From the NCBI GenBank assembly GCA_963809205.1, contig CAWEIS010000004.1, forward strand, positions 186,001 through 250,000: a DNA stretch of 64,000 nt, read 5' to 3'. The notes below the pieces were generated by a model that was given only the letters and a program-made list of their open reading frames with translations, was not told the origin of the DNA and did no database searches. Positions 53,766-62,823 of the stretch are shown here, in pieces. This DNA is from DATLLN01 sp963809205. Its GTDB lineage: Bacteria; Actinomycetota; Thermoleophilia; Gaiellales; JAICJC01. A program made the position numbers and the translations under genes. Positions within the stretch are counted from its first letter, which is position 1; every line of letters starts with the position of its first letter.

Positions 53766-54533
53766 ATGGCAGATCTCGTCATTCGCGACCTTCATGCGTC
53801 GATCGACGGCGCGGAGATCCTGAAGGGCGTGGACCTCGAGCTCTCCCAGGGCGAGGTGCACGCCATCATGGGGCCCAACGGGTCCGGCAAGTCCACGCTG
53901 GCGCACGTGCTGATGGGCCACCCCGCGTACGAGGTGACCGGCGGAGAGGTGATCTTCAACGGCGAGGACGTGCTCGAGCTCGAGCCCAACGAGCGCTCGC
54001 AGCTCGGCCTGTTCCTCGCGTTCCAGTATCCGGCCGCCATCCCCGGCGTGACCGTGGCGAACTTTCTGCGGATGGCCGTCAACGCGCACCGGCGCGACGA
54101 CGACGGCACCGAGAACCCGATCCGCATCCCCGAGTTCCGCAAGCTGCTGCAGGAGAGCATGGAGCAGCTCAAGATCGACCGCTCGATGACCAGCCGCTAC
54201 CTCAACGACGGCTTCTCGGGCGGCGAGAAGAAGCGGATGGAGATGCTGCAGATGGCGATGCTGCGGCCAAAGATTGCGATTCTCGACGAGACCGACTCCG
54301 GGCTCGACATCGACGCGCTGCGGATCGTCGCGGACGGCGTCAACAGCCTGGTCGGCCCCGACATGGGAACGCTCGTCATCACCCACTATTCGCGGCTGCT
54401 CCGCTACATCAAGCCGCAGCACGTGCACGTGCTGGTCGACGGCCGGATTGTCCGCTCGGGCGGACCCGAGGTGGCCGACGAGCTTGAACGCGATGGCTAC
54501 ACGCCGTACGGCGTGGTCGAGGAGGCGGTCTAG
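53766..54533 (+). CDS. sufC: Fe-S cluster assembly ATPase SufC
   Basis: 255 residues of the ABC ATPase type: Walker A GPNGSGKSTLAHVLMGHP, the SufC-specific FLAFQYPAAIPGVTVANFL, signature FSGGEKKRMEMLQ, Walker B IAILDETDSGLDIDAL. Forms the SufBCD scaffold and provides ATP hydrolysis. First gene of the suf operon; sufB begins on the base after its stop. Confidence 0.97.
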   Translation: MADLVIRDLHASIDGAEILKGVDLELSQGEVHAIMGPNGSGKSTLAHVLMGHPAYEVTGGEVIFNGEDVLELEPNERSQLGLFLAFQYPAAIPGVTVANFLRMAVNAHRRDDDGTENPIRIPEFRKLLQESMEQLKIDRSMTSRYLNDGFSGGEKKRMEMLQMAMLRPKIAILDETDSGLDIDALRIVADGVNSLVGPDMGTLVITHYSRLLRYIKPQHVHVLVDGRIVRSGGPEVADELERDGYTPYGVVEEAV

Positions 54534-55958
54534 ATGGCTGAGCGCACCGAGCTCACCCCCGAGGAGACCCAGGCAACCCAGATCGGCGAGTACAAGTACG
54601 GATTCCACGACGACTTCACGCCGGTGTTCCAGACGGAGCGCGGCCTGACGGAGGACATCGTTCGCCAGATCTCCGCGCACAAGTCGGAGCCGGAGTGGAT
54701 GACGGAGTACAGGGTGAAGAGCCACCGGCACTTCGTCGACCGGCCGATGCCGAAGTGGGGTGCCGATCTCTCGACGATCGACTTCGAGAGCATCTACTAC
54801 TACATGAAGCCGGTCGACCAGCAGGCCCACTCGTGGGACGACCTGCCCGACGGCATGCGCGAGACGTGGGACAAGCTGGGCATCCCCGAGGCCGAGAAGA
54901 AGTATCTGGCCGGCGTCGGCGCGCAGTACGAGTCCGAGGTCGTCTACCACAATCTCCAGGAGGACCTCGCCAAGCAAGGCGTCCTGTTCCTGGACATGGA
55001 CTCCGCTCTGCGCGAGCACGAGGACGTCGTCCGCAGCTACTTCGGCACGATCATCCCCTACAACGACAACAAGTTCGCCGCGCTGAACTCGGCCGTCTGG
55101 TCGGGCGGCTCGTTCATCTACGTCCCCAAGGGCGTCAAGGTGGAGCTGCCGCTGCAGGCCTACTTCCGGATCAACGCCGAGAACATGGGCCAGTTCGAGC
55201 GGACGCTGATCATCGTCGACGAGGACGCCTACGTGCACTACGTCGAGGGCTGCACCGCGCCGATCTACTCGAGCGACTCGCTGCACTCGGCCGTGGTCGA
55301 GATCCATGTCGCGAAGGGCGGCCGCTGCCGCTACACGACCATCCAGAACTGGTCGAACAACGTCTACAACCTGGTCACCAAGCGGGCGGTCGCCGAGGCC
55401 GGTGCGACGATGGAATGGGTCGACGGCAACCTCGGCTCGCAGATCACCATGAAGTACCCGGCCGTCATCCTGAACGGCGAGGGCGCCCACGGCGAGGTGC
55501 TCTCGATCGCCTTCGCCGGCAAGCACCAGCACCAGGACGCGGGCGGCAAGATCACGCACGCGGCGCCCAACACCACCTCGGTGATCACCTCGAAGTCGAT
55601 CTCCAAGGATGGCGGCCGCTCCAGCTACCGCGGCCTGCTGCAGGTCAACAGCGGAGCGGTCGGCTCGAAGTCGAAGGTCGTCTGCGACGCGCTGATCATC
55701 GACGACGAGAGCCGCACGGACACCTATCCGTACATCAACATCGACGAGAACGACGTCGACATCGGCCACGAGGCGACCGTCTCCAAGATCGGCGATGAGC
55801 AGCTGTTCTACCTGATGAGCCGCGGGCTCTCCGAGGAGGAGGCGTCCGGCATGATCGTCGCCGGGTTCGTCGAGCCGATCACCAAGGAGCTGCCGCTGGA
55901 GTACGCGGTCGAGCTCAACCGCCTGATCCAGCTGCAGATGGAGGGATCGGTCGGATGA
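54534..55958 (+). CDS. sufB: Fe-S cluster scaffold protein SufB
   Basis: 474 residues, full length. Motifs: KYGFHDDFTPVFQTERGLTE, FIYVPKGVKVELPLQAYFRI, HYVEGCTAPIYSSDSLHSAV (Cys of the cluster site), and SRGLSEEEASGMIVAGFVEP. Assembles nascent clusters with SufC and SufD. Overlaps sufD by four bases (ATGA). Confidence 0.97.
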   Translation: MAERTELTPEETQATQIGEYKYGFHDDFTPVFQTERGLTEDIVRQISAHKSEPEWMTEYRVKSHRHFVDRPMPKWGADLSTIDFESIYYYMKPVDQQAHSWDDLPDGMRETWDKLGIPEAEKKYLAGVGAQYESEVVYHNLQEDLAKQGVLFLDMDSALREHEDVVRSYFGTIIPYNDNKFAALNSAVWSGGSFIYVPKGVKVELPLQAYFRINAENMGQFERTLIIVDEDAYVHYVEGCTAPIYSSDSLHSAVVEIHVAKGGRCRYTTIQNWSNNVYNLVTKRAVAEAGATMEWVDGNLGSQITMKYPAVILNGEGAHGEVLSIAFAGKHQHQDAGGKITHAAPNTTSVITSKSISKDGGRSSYRGLLQVNSGAVGSKSKVVCDALIIDDESRTDTYPYINIDENDVDIGHEATVSKIGDEQLFYLMSRGLSEEEASGMIVAGFVEPITKELPLEYAVELNRLIQLQMEGSVG

Positions 55959-57109
55959 CCCGCACCGTCTCCGAGCCCGCCTGGCTGGCGGGCCGGCGTG
56001 AGGCTGCGCGCGAGCGCTACGGGGCGCTCCCCGTTCCGACCAATCGTGAGGAGGCGTGGCGCTTCACGAACCTCCGCGGGTTCGATCCCGACGCGTACGA
56101 GGTGCAGCAGCCCGAGCTGGTCCTGAACGAGGCCGACGTGCCGGACGGCGTGTGGTTCGGCAGCATCGCGCGGGCGGTCGAGGAGTGTCCTGAGCTGGTC
56201 GAGCGCCACTACGGCACGGTGGTGGCGGACGACGAGAAGTTCGCCGCCGGCAACGCCGCGGCGTGGCGCGACGGCGTGTTCCTGCACGTGCCGGCAGGCG
56301 TCGAGGTTGCCGTTCCGCTGCGGGCATCGCTCCAGCTGGCCGACGCCGGGGCGGTGCACTACCGCGCGCTGATCGTGCTCGAGCGCGGCGCGCGGGCCGT
56401 GTTCAGCGAGGAGTTCTCGTCCACCGCGGCCGGCTACGTCAACGCCGTGGTCGAGCTGGTGGTCGGGGACGAGGCGCGGCTCGAATACGTGACCACGCAG
56501 CGGCACCATCCCGAGGCGCGCCAGTTCGGCACCCATCGGGGGGTCGTCGGGCGTGATGCCGAGCTCGACTGGGTCGCCATCGGCCTGGGAGGCACGCGTG
56601 CCAAGTCGCGGATGGAGAGCTACCTGGCCGATCGCGGGGCGCACGTCAAGGTGACCGGCGCGTACTTCCTGCGCGGCACCGAGCACGCGGACTACGACAC
56701 GACGCAGGAGCATGCGGCGCCGGACACGACCAGCGACCTCTACTTCAAGGGTGTGCTCGACGACCGCGCGCGGTCGGTGTGGCGCGGCGTGATCAGGGTC
56801 GACAAGGGCGCGCAGAAGACCGATGCCTACCAGGAGAACCGCAACCTGCTGCTGACGCCGCAGGCGCACGCCGACTCGATCCCCGGCCTGGAGATCAAGG
56901 CCAACGACGTGCGCTGCACGCACGGCGCGACGATCGGCCAGATCGACAAGCTCCAGCTCTTCTATCTGACCAGCCGTGGGCTGTCCCGCAGGGAGGCCGA
57001 GCAGCTGATCGTGCGCGGCTTCTTCCAGCCCGTGCTCGACCGGATCGGCTCGGACGAGGTGCGCGAGACGCTGGCCGCGGCGATCGATCAACGGCTGCCC
57101 TCCGGGTGA
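55955..57109 (+). CDS. sufD: Fe-S cluster assembly protein SufD
   Basis: 384 residues; same fold as SufB but with a short N-terminus (EEAWRFTNLRGF) and no cluster Cys of the SufB type. Conserved LHVPAGVEVAVPLRA, YDTTQEHAAPDTTSDLYFKG (the catalytic His region) and YLTSRGLSRREAEQLIVRGF. Second structural scaffold partner. Confidence 0.95.
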   Translation: MTRTVSEPAWLAGRREAARERYGALPVPTNREEAWRFTNLRGFDPDAYEVQQPELVLNEADVPDGVWFGSIARAVEECPELVERHYGTVVADDEKFAAGNAAAWRDGVFLHVPAGVEVAVPLRASLQLADAGAVHYRALIVLERGARAVFSEEFSSTAAGYVNAVVELVVGDEARLEYVTTQRHHPEARQFGTHRGVVGRDAELDWVAIGLGGTRAKSRMESYLADRGAHVKVTGAYFLRGTEHADYDTTQEHAAPDTTSDLYFKGVLDDRARSVWRGVIRVDKGAQKTDAYQENRNLLLTPQAHADSIPGLEIKANDVRCTHGATIGQIDKLQLFYLTSRGLSRREAEQLIVRGFFQPVLDRIGSDEVRETLAAAIDQRLPSG

Positions 57110-57110
57110 T

Positions 57111-58256
57111 GTGACCGAAGCTCAGGCGCTGCTCGAGCGGTCGCTCGTCCCGATCGTGGATGAGGTCGCGCGCCTGCGGCCGGGAGGCGCTCACATCATC
57201 GACGTCCACACCCACCTGGGTCTGGACGAGGACGGGATGACGCTCGACCCGGCGGGTCTGATCGAGATGCTCGACCAGGTCGACGCGCAGCAGGCCGTCG
57301 TCTTCCCCCTGCACGACCCGGAGCGCTCGCCGGCGTACCGGCTGCCCAACGACCGGGTGCTGGCCTGGGCCTCGGGCAGCGACGGCCGCCTGATCCCCTT
57401 CTGCCGCCTCGATCCGGCAGAGGAGCCGGTGGCCGAGGCCGAGCGCTGCCTGGGGCTGGGGGCGCGGGGGATCAAGCTACATCCGCGCGCCCAGGCCTTT
57501 GGCCTGGCGGGCCAGGTCGAGCCGATCTTCGCGCTGGCCGAGGAGGCGCGCGTCCCGATCCTGATCCACGCCGGTCGCGGCCTGCCCGACACGTTCGCGG
57601 CCGAGCTGGTCGAGGTGGCCAACAAGCATCCCGGGGCCGGGTTGATCATGGCCCACGTCGGCGTCGCCGACCAGGCGGTGATGGGCGACGGCCTGCGCGA
57701 CCATCCGCGCGCGGTGTTCGACAGCTCGTGGCTTTCGACGATCGACATGCTGTCGCTGTTCACGCGCGTCCCCGCCGAGCGCATCGCCTTCGGCTCCGAT
57801 CCGCCGTACGGCCGAACGCTGACCGGGTTGTTCCTGCTGCTGCGCACGGCGGCGTGTCTCGGGATCTCGCCCGATGTCCAGCGGCACATGCTGGGCGGCG
57901 CGGCGCAGCGGCTGATCGCCGACGAGGAGCTGCTGCCGGTCACCGCTCCGCCGGCACCGCAGCGGCTGCTGGTCGACGCGCGGCTGATCCGGCTGCACAC
58001 GGGCCTGATGCTGGTGTTCGGCTCCGTGGTCGGCGGCGCGCCGGCGCTGGAGATGCTGGATCTGGCGCGGCGGATCTGCCTCGACCCCGATCCCGGTCCG
58101 GCCGGCGCCGCGTTCGACCGGATCGCCCCGCTGCTGGACACCGCGAAGCAGATCCTGGTGTTCGAACCGGAGTTCCCGCGGCGGGCGCTGCTGCCGATCG
58201 TCGTCGCCATGGCGATCGCCGCGACCGAGGTATCGCAGGTGCCTGCGCTGCCGTAG
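57111..58256 (+). CDS. Amidohydrolase (PF04909-like) inserted in the suf operon
   Basis: 381 residues, starts one base after sufD ends (GTG 57111). N-terminal amidohydrolase-2 barrel: IIDVHTHLGLDEDG (HxH), GIKLHPRAQAFG, VPILIHAGRGLPD, LIMAHVGVADQAVM, IAFGSDPPYGR. The last 110 residues form a helical extension of unknown type with LLVDARLIRLHTGL and LLPIVVAMAIAATE. Its place between sufD and sufS is not standard; role in Fe-S biogenesis unknown. Confidence 0.8.
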   Translation: MTEAQALLERSLVPIVDEVARLRPGGAHIIDVHTHLGLDEDGMTLDPAGLIEMLDQVDAQQAVVFPLHDPERSPAYRLPNDRVLAWASGSDGRLIPFCRLDPAEEPVAEAERCLGLGARGIKLHPRAQAFGLAGQVEPIFALAEEARVPILIHAGRGLPDTFAAELVEVANKHPGAGLIMAHVGVADQAVMGDGLRDHPRAVFDSSWLSTIDMLSLFTRVPAERIAFGSDPPYGRTLTGLFLLLRTAACLGISPDVQRHMLGGAAQRLIADEELLPVTAPPAPQRLLVDARLIRLHTGLMLVFGSVVGGAPALEMLDLARRICLDPDPGPAGAAFDRIAPLLDTAKQILVFEPEFPRRALLPIVVAMAIAATEVSQVPALP

Positions 58257-58276
58257 GGCGGTTTCGCACCCGGAAG

Positions 58277-58282
58277 TACACT
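58277..58282 (+). promoter_or_regulatory. -10 box of an internal leaderless promoter for sufS
   Basis: TACACT ends six bases before ATG 58289. It lies in the 32-base gap after the amidohydrolase gene, so sufS may be transcribed on its own too. Confidence 0.5.
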
Positions 58283-58288
58283 GCCCGC

Positions 58289-59539
58289 ATGGCAGTCGTC
58301 CAAAAGGCCACGCCCCTCGACGCCGAGCGGCTGCGCGCCGACTTCCCGATCTTCGAGCGCCCGGTGCACGGCGACAAGCGGCTCGTGTACCTCGACTCCG
58401 CGAACTCCAGCCAGAAGCCGCGGCAGGTGATCGACAAGCTGGTCGACGTCTACGAGACCTCGTACGCGAACGTCCATCGCGGCGTCTACCAGCTGGCGGT
58501 CGCGGCCACCGAGCAGCTGGAGGGCGCACGCGACAAGGTCGCGGCGTTCATCAATGCGCCGTCCCGGCACGAGGTGATCTTCGTGCGGCAGGCGACGGAG
58601 GGGCTGAACCTCGTCGCCTACGCCTACGGCCGCAAGTTCATCAAGGCCGGCGACGCGATCGTGACCACCGAGATGGAGCACCACTCGAACCTTGTGCCGT
58701 GGCAGTTCCTGGCGCAGCAGACCGGCGCGACGCTGCACTACCTGCGGCTGACCGACGACGGCGAGCTCGACCCGGCGTCCCTCGAGCGGCTGAACGACGT
58801 GGAGAACATCAAGCTGCTGGCGGTTACCGAGGCGTCGAACTCGCTGGGCACGCTCAACGACGTCCCGGCGCTGGCCTCGTGGGCGCACGAGCGCGGCGCG
58901 GTCGTGGTGGTCGACGGCGCCCAGGCGGCGCCCCACCGGCCGGTCGACGTCCAGGCGCTGGGCTGCGACTTCTACGCGATCTCCGGCCACAAGATGTGCG
59001 GCCCGGGATCCGGCGCGCTGTGGGGGCGCACAGAGGTGCTGGAGACGATGGATCCGTTCCTGACCGGCGGCGAGATGATCCGCACTGTCGACCTCGACCG
59101 GACGACGTGGAACGAGCTGCCGTGGAAGTTCGAGGCGGGCACCCCCTCGATCGCCGAGAACATCGGCCTGGGTGCCGCCGTCGACTACCTGACGTCGGTC
59201 GGCATGGAGGCGATCCTGCTGCACGAGAAGGCGCTGACCGCCTATGGCCACGGCCTGTTGTCCGAGATCCCCGGCATCGTCCAGTACGGGCCGGCCCCCG
59301 GGCGCCGCGGCGGCATCCTCAGCTTTACCCTCGAGGGCGTCCACCCGCACGACGTCGCCCAGATCCTGGACGCGGACGGCATCTGCGTCCGCGCCGGCCA
59401 CCATTGCACTCAGCCGGTGATGCGCCGCTACGGGCTCGCGGCGACCAGTCGCGCCAGCGTCTACCTCTACAACACGATGGAGGACCTCGACGCGCTGGCG
59501 ACGGGCATCGTCCGCGTCAAGAAGACGTTCGGCGTCTGA
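58289..59539 (+). CDS. sufS: Cysteine desulfurase SufS
   Basis: 416-residue class V PLP enzyme. PLP lysine in FYAISGHKMCGPGSGAL, catalytic mobile-loop cysteine in CVRAGHHCTQPVMRRYG, and the PLP-binding TEMEHHSNLVPWQFL. Provides sulfur, passed to SufU. Correct start is ATG 58289; longer open frame upstream is antisense-like sequence. Confidence 0.97.
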   Translation: MAVVQKATPLDAERLRADFPIFERPVHGDKRLVYLDSANSSQKPRQVIDKLVDVYETSYANVHRGVYQLAVAATEQLEGARDKVAAFINAPSRHEVIFVRQATEGLNLVAYAYGRKFIKAGDAIVTTEMEHHSNLVPWQFLAQQTGATLHYLRLTDDGELDPASLERLNDVENIKLLAVTEASNSLGTLNDVPALASWAHERGAVVVVDGAQAAPHRPVDVQALGCDFYAISGHKMCGPGSGALWGRTEVLETMDPFLTGGEMIRTVDLDRTTWNELPWKFEAGTPSIAENIGLGAAVDYLTSVGMEAILLHEKALTAYGHGLLSEIPGIVQYGPAPGRRGGILSFTLEGVHPHDVAQILDADGICVRAGHHCTQPVMRRYGLAATSRASVYLYNTMEDLDALATGIVRVKKTFGV

Positions 59540-59581
59540 CGTTCAGAGCCAGATGCCACGGATCCCGTGGAATCAACCATC

Positions 59582-59587
59582 TACACT
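59582..59587 (+). promoter_or_regulatory. -10 box upstream of sufU
   Basis: TACACT, 12 bases before ATG 59600, leaving an untranslated leader of about five bases. Confidence 0.4.
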
Positions 59588-59599
59588 GAATGAACCACC

Positions 59600-60025
59600 A
59601 TGGACGACCTGTATCGCGAGAACATCCTCGACCATTACCGCAGTCCGCGGAACGCCGGTCACATCGATCACCCCAGCGCGACGGCCGAGGGCGTCAACCC
59701 GCTGTGCGGTGACGAGCTGGCGATCGAGCTGAAGGTTGAGGACGGCGTGGTCACCGACGTCCGGTACAACGGCCGGGGCTGCGCGATCAGCCAGGCCGCC
59801 GCGTCGATGCTCTCCGACCAGATCAAGGGCCGGCCGGTCGCGGAGCTGACCGGAGTCGGCAAGGACGACGTGCTCGAGGAGCTGGGCATCCCGCTGACGC
59901 CGATCCGGCTGAAGTGCGCGATGCTCTCGGTCGGCGTGCTCAAGGTCGCGCTGAACGGCCTGACCGGGGAGCCGCTCCCCGAGGAGTGGGCGTCCAGCGA
60001 CGAGATCCAGTGGAAGTCCGCGTAG
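59600..60025 (+). CDS. sufU: Zn-dependent sulfurtransferase SufU
   Basis: 141 residues, IscU-like fold with the three cysteines: NPLCGDELAIEL, GRGCAISQAAASML, RLKCAMLSVGVL, and the Asp of the zinc site in CGD. Receives persulfide sulfur from SufS. The SufU-specific insert (about 18 residues between the second and third cysteine) is present. Overlaps the Rieske gene by 16 bases. Confidence 0.95.
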   Translation: MDDLYRENILDHYRSPRNAGHIDHPSATAEGVNPLCGDELAIELKVEDGVVTDVRYNGRGCAISQAAASMLSDQIKGRPVAELTGVGKDDVLEELGIPLTPIRLKCAMLSVGVLKVALNGLTGEPLPEEWASSDEIQWKSA

Positions 60026-60312
60026 CCGCCGAGGGGGAGATCCCCGAAGGCGGAGTGAAGATCGTCCAGTCCGGCTCGCTGTTCCTCGGCGTGTATCTGA
60101 TCGACGGGTCGTACTACGCGATCGAGGATCGCTGCAGCCACGATGACGGGCCGCTCTGCGAGGGCGGCCGCGAGGGGTTCGAGATCGAGTGCCCCCGCCA
60201 CGGCGCGCACTTCGACCTGCGCACCGGAGGTGTGTTGTCACTTCCAGCAACGGAAGACGTCGACGTCTATCCGGTCGTCGTCCGTGGCGGCGAGATCTTC
60301 GTCGAGGCCTGA
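60010..60312 (+). CDS. Rieske-type [2Fe-2S] ferredoxin
   Basis: 100 residues from GTG 60010. Cluster ligands in CSHDDGPLCEG and CPRHGAHFDLRTG (C-x-H ... C-x2-H), the non-heme dioxygenase ferredoxin type. Last gene of the operon; a plausible electron carrier for cluster formation and often linked with suf genes in actinobacteria. Confidence 0.9.
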   Translation: MEVRVAAEGEIPEGGVKIVQSGSLFLGVYLIDGSYYAIEDRCSHDDGPLCEGGREGFEIECPRHGAHFDLRTGGVLSLPATEDVDVYPVVVRGGEIFVEA

Positions 60313-60323
60313 CGCCCCGCACC

Positions 60324-60329
60324 TATACT
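60324..60329 (+). promoter_or_regulatory. -10 box of the dtxR-like gene
   Basis: TATACT, eight bases before GTG 60338, so the transcript is leaderless or nearly so. It sits just after the Rieske stop. Confidence 0.6.
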
Positions 60330-60337
60330 TCGCCACC

Positions 60338-61075
60338 GTGGACACGTTGTCGGAGGCGACCCAGGAGTACCTCGAGAGCATCTACTGGCTCTACGAGTCG
60401 GGCATCGAGCGCACGCAGGCCAACCTGGCCCGCGCGCTGCGGGTGTCGCAGCCCTCCGCCAGCGAGATGCTGAAGCGGCTGACCGACGAGGGCCTGGTCG
60501 AGCGTGACGCCCAGAAGCTGATCCAGTTCACGGCGCGCGGCCGCGAGGTCGCCGAGCAGATCGTCGCCCGCCACCGTCTGGTCGAGGCGTACCTGGTGAA
60601 GGTGATGGGCATCCCCTGGGACGACGTCCACGAGGAGGCCCACGCGCTGGAGCACTCCATCTCCCCGCGGCTCGAGGCAAAGATGCTGGAGATGATCGGC
60701 GAGGTGCACACGTGCCCCCACGGTCATCCGATCGGCGACTACCCTCGCGAGCCGGGCGAGCCGCTGCCGGCGGTGCCGGTGGGCAGCCGGATCATCGTGC
60801 TGCGGCTGGAGAACGAGGCCGAGGAGGTGCTGCACTACATGAAGCAGCACGGCGTCGAGCCCGGGCTGAGCTATCTGGTGACCGCGCGGCGGGGCGACGG
60901 CGAGGACGCCGAGACCGACCTCGAGCGCGAGGACGGCGAGCTGCTGGTGGTCGCCGACGAGCTCGTCCGAACCGTCTCGGTGCGGGTCGACGAGCGCGGC
61001 GACGGGCCGGTGTCCAGCCTGGCCGCATCGGCTGCCGAGCTGCAGCTGATGGGCGAGTCACGCTGGGGCATGTAA
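60338..61075 (+). CDS. DtxR/MntR-family metal-dependent regulator
   Basis: 245 residues. N-terminal winged helix with TQEYLESIYWLYESGIERT and LRVSQPSASEMLKRLTDEGL; dimerisation/metal domain VEAYLVKVMGIPWDDVHEEA and HALEHSISPRLEAKMLE (metal-binding His/Glu pattern) with HTCPHGHPIG; C-terminal SH3-like (FeoA-type) domain. Fe(II)- or Mn(II)-responsive repressors of this type control iron uptake. Its place after the suf operon suggests it may control iron-sulfur genes; no SufR is in the window. Confidence 0.9.
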   Translation: MDTLSEATQEYLESIYWLYESGIERTQANLARALRVSQPSASEMLKRLTDEGLVERDAQKLIQFTARGREVAEQIVARHRLVEAYLVKVMGIPWDDVHEEAHALEHSISPRLEAKMLEMIGEVHTCPHGHPIGDYPREPGEPLPAVPVGSRIIVLRLENEAEEVLHYMKQHGVEPGLSYLVTARRGDGEDAETDLEREDGELLVVADELVRTVSVRVDERGDGPVSSLAASAAELQLMGESRWGM

Positions 61076-61086
61076 CCCCAAAGACA

Positions 61087-61125
61087 ACGGGGCGCGCCCA
61101 GCCGTTCTCGGCGGACGCGCCCCGT
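61087..61125 (+). terminator. Hairpin after the dtxR-like gene
   Basis: ACGGGGCGCG (61087-61096) pairs with CGCGCCCCGT (61116-61125), loop of 19 bases, starting 11 bases past the dtxR stop. No T-run follows, so a terminator without U-tract, typical of high-GC actinobacteria. Confidence 0.6.
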
Positions 61126-61369
61126 GCGGTTCGGTCGCTTTGGATTCGGTAGCGGCGATTGCTTGCCTGCCACGCCCATCAGAACGTGGCGGCGGCGGTC
61201 CCAACGCCGGCTGCAGCGATTCCCCTTGGGTTCAGGGACTCGCCTCTACCTGCGACTACCTCCACTCGCCCGTCTTGGAAGTTCTGACAAGTCGGACCAC
61301 CTCCTTTCCGCAGTAAATCGATGGTAGCAAGAAGGTGCGGACGGAGCTAGTCCCGGCGCTGAATTTCGT
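61126..61369. other. Intergenic region with an unusual minus-strand ribosome site
   Basis: About 240 bases between convergent genes. On the minus strand GGAAAGGAGGTGG (61309-61297), a strong Shine-Dalgarno, lies seven bases before a TTG (61290) opening a 14-codon frame that stops at 61246. Another minus frame begins at GTG 61265 (28 codons, MEVVAGRGESLNPRG...) and ends by TGATG with an ATG at 61179. No known family; a small-protein or leader-peptide gene is possible. Confidence 0.35.
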
Positions 61370-62245
61370 CTACTTCGTGTACGCCTCGACCAGCGAGGCC
61401 GGCTCGATCCGCAGGTCCTCGCGCATCCCGGTGAGGTCGCACTCGGTGCCCTCGATCAGCATCTCGATCTGCTCGCGCGTCACCTTGAGGGGCGGCGGGA
61501 AGTGGCTGAGCACGGCCGCTTGCGCCTTCATTAACCCGACGGGCACGTGGATCTTGCGGCGTGGCGGACGGCCGGTGATCCGCGCCAGGTCGTCGAGCAG
61601 CTCGTTGAACTCGAACACCTGCGGCCCGCCCAGCTCGTAGCGTTTGCCGATCGTCTCCGGCCGCTCCAGCGCGACGACGTACGCACGGGCGACGTCGCCG
61701 ATCCACACCGGCTGATGGCGGTAGCGGCCGTCGCCGATGACGGCCACGACCGGCGGCCGCAGCAGGCCCTCGAACGTCTTCAGGGCACCGCCGCCCTTGC
61801 CGAAGACGAAGCTCGGCTCGTACACGGTCCAGTCGAGGCTGCTCTCCATCACCTCCCGCTTGCCCGCGAGCTTCGTCCGCCAGTACCGCGTGCGGGGGGC
61901 GTTGCGTTCGGTGACCCCGGCCGCCGACATGTGCAGCAGCCGCCGGACGCCGGCGCTCTCGGCGGCCGCCACCACGTTGCGAGGGCCCCCGGCGTTCACC
62001 GCCTCGAACTCCGCATCGCTGCCGTCCAGGATGGCGACCAGGTTGACGATCGCGTCGACGCCGTGAACGGCCCCCTTCAGCGAGGCCAGGTCGGTGACAT
62101 CGCCGGACACAGGGGTGACGCCGGCGGGCACCGACGACGTCGAACCGGGGCGGACGAGCCCGCGGGTCTCGTGGCCGGCCTCGGCGACGGCTGCGGCCAC
62201 CTCACGGCCGACGTAGCCGGTCGCGCCGGTGACCAGCACCTTCAT
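61370..62245 (-). CDS. NAD(P)-binding atypical SDR (complex I NDUFA9-like)
   Basis: 291 residues. Atypical SDR fold: KVLVTGATGYVGREVAAAVA (nucleotide loop TGATGYVG), VDAIVNLVAILDG, LLHMSAAGVTERNAPRTRYW, KLAGKREVMESSLDWTVYEP, and the C-terminal MLIEGTECDL. Relatives serve as quinone-related or complex I accessory subunits; no quinone-pathway genes are next to it. Overlaps dcd by four bases, so co-translated. Confidence 0.85.
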   Translation of the reverse strand: MKVLVTGATGYVGREVAAAVAEAGHETRGLVRPGSTSSVPAGVTPVSGDVTDLASLKGAVHGVDAIVNLVAILDGSDAEFEAVNAGGPRNVVAAAESAGVRRLLHMSAAGVTERNAPRTRYWRTKLAGKREVMESSLDWTVYEPSFVFGKGGGALKTFEGLLRPPVVAVIGDGRYRHQPVWIGDVARAYVVALERPETIGKRYELGGPQVFEFNELLDDLARITGRPPRRKIHVPVGLMKAQAAVLSHFPPPLKVTREQIEMLIEGTECDLTGMREDLRIEPASLVEAYTK

Positions 62246-62814
62246 CGCGGGCTCTGGAAGTTCAGGTGGTAGCGGCTGGGCGTCGGCTCCGCCTGGCCCT
62301 GATACTTGCTGCCCAGCGCACCCGAGCCGTAGGGGTGGTCGGCCGGCGTGGTCATCGTCATGAAGCTCAGCTGCGCGATCCGCATCCCGGGGTACACGGT
62401 GATCGGCAGGTTGGCCATGTTGGCAAGCTCGAGCGTGATGTGGCCGTCGAAGCCGGCGTCGATCACGCCTGCCGTCTGGTGCACGACCAGCCCCAGCCGG
62501 CCCAGCGAGCTCTTGCCGTCGAGCGTGGCCACGATGTCGTCGGGCAGGGCGATGCGCTCGCGCACGACACCCAGCACGAACTCGCCCGGATGCAGGATGA
62601 ACGGCTCGTCCTCGGCGACCGTCACCAGCTCCGTCAGATCCTCCATCGGCTGCTTGACGTCGATGTACGGATAGCGCGAGTTGCGGAAGACGCGGAACTT
62701 CTCGCCGACCCGGACGTCGATGCTGCACGGCTGCACCATGGCGTCCTCGAAAGGCTCGACCACGATGCGCCCCGCGGCGATCTCCTCGCGGATCGTGTGG
62801 TCGGAGAGCACCAT
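62242..62814 (-). CDS. dcd: dCTP deaminase
   Basis: 190 residues. Converts dCTP to dUTP (or straight to dUMP in bifunctional forms). Motifs: LSDHTIREEIAAGRIVVEPF, QPCSIDVRVGEKFRVFRNSR, FVLGVVRERIALPDDIVATL, DGKSSLGRLGLVVHQTAGVI and DAGFDGHITLELANMANLPI. ATG 62814, TATCAT at 62829-62824 on the minus strand nine bases before it. Confidence 0.95.
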   Translation of the reverse strand: MVLSDHTIREEIAAGRIVVEPFEDAMVQPCSIDVRVGEKFRVFRNSRYPYIDVKQPMEDLTELVTVAEDEPFILHPGEFVLGVVRERIALPDDIVATLDGKSSLGRLGLVVHQTAGVIDAGFDGHITLELANMANLPITVYPGMRIAQLSFMTMTTPADHPYGSGALGSKYQGQAEPTPSRYHLNFQSPR

Positions 62815-62823
62815 CGGCAGCGG

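Noticed and set aside
53697..55769. A 690-codon minus-strand frame opposite sufC/sufB
   Set aside because: Antisense to full-length SufC and SufB; no motif or ribosome site.
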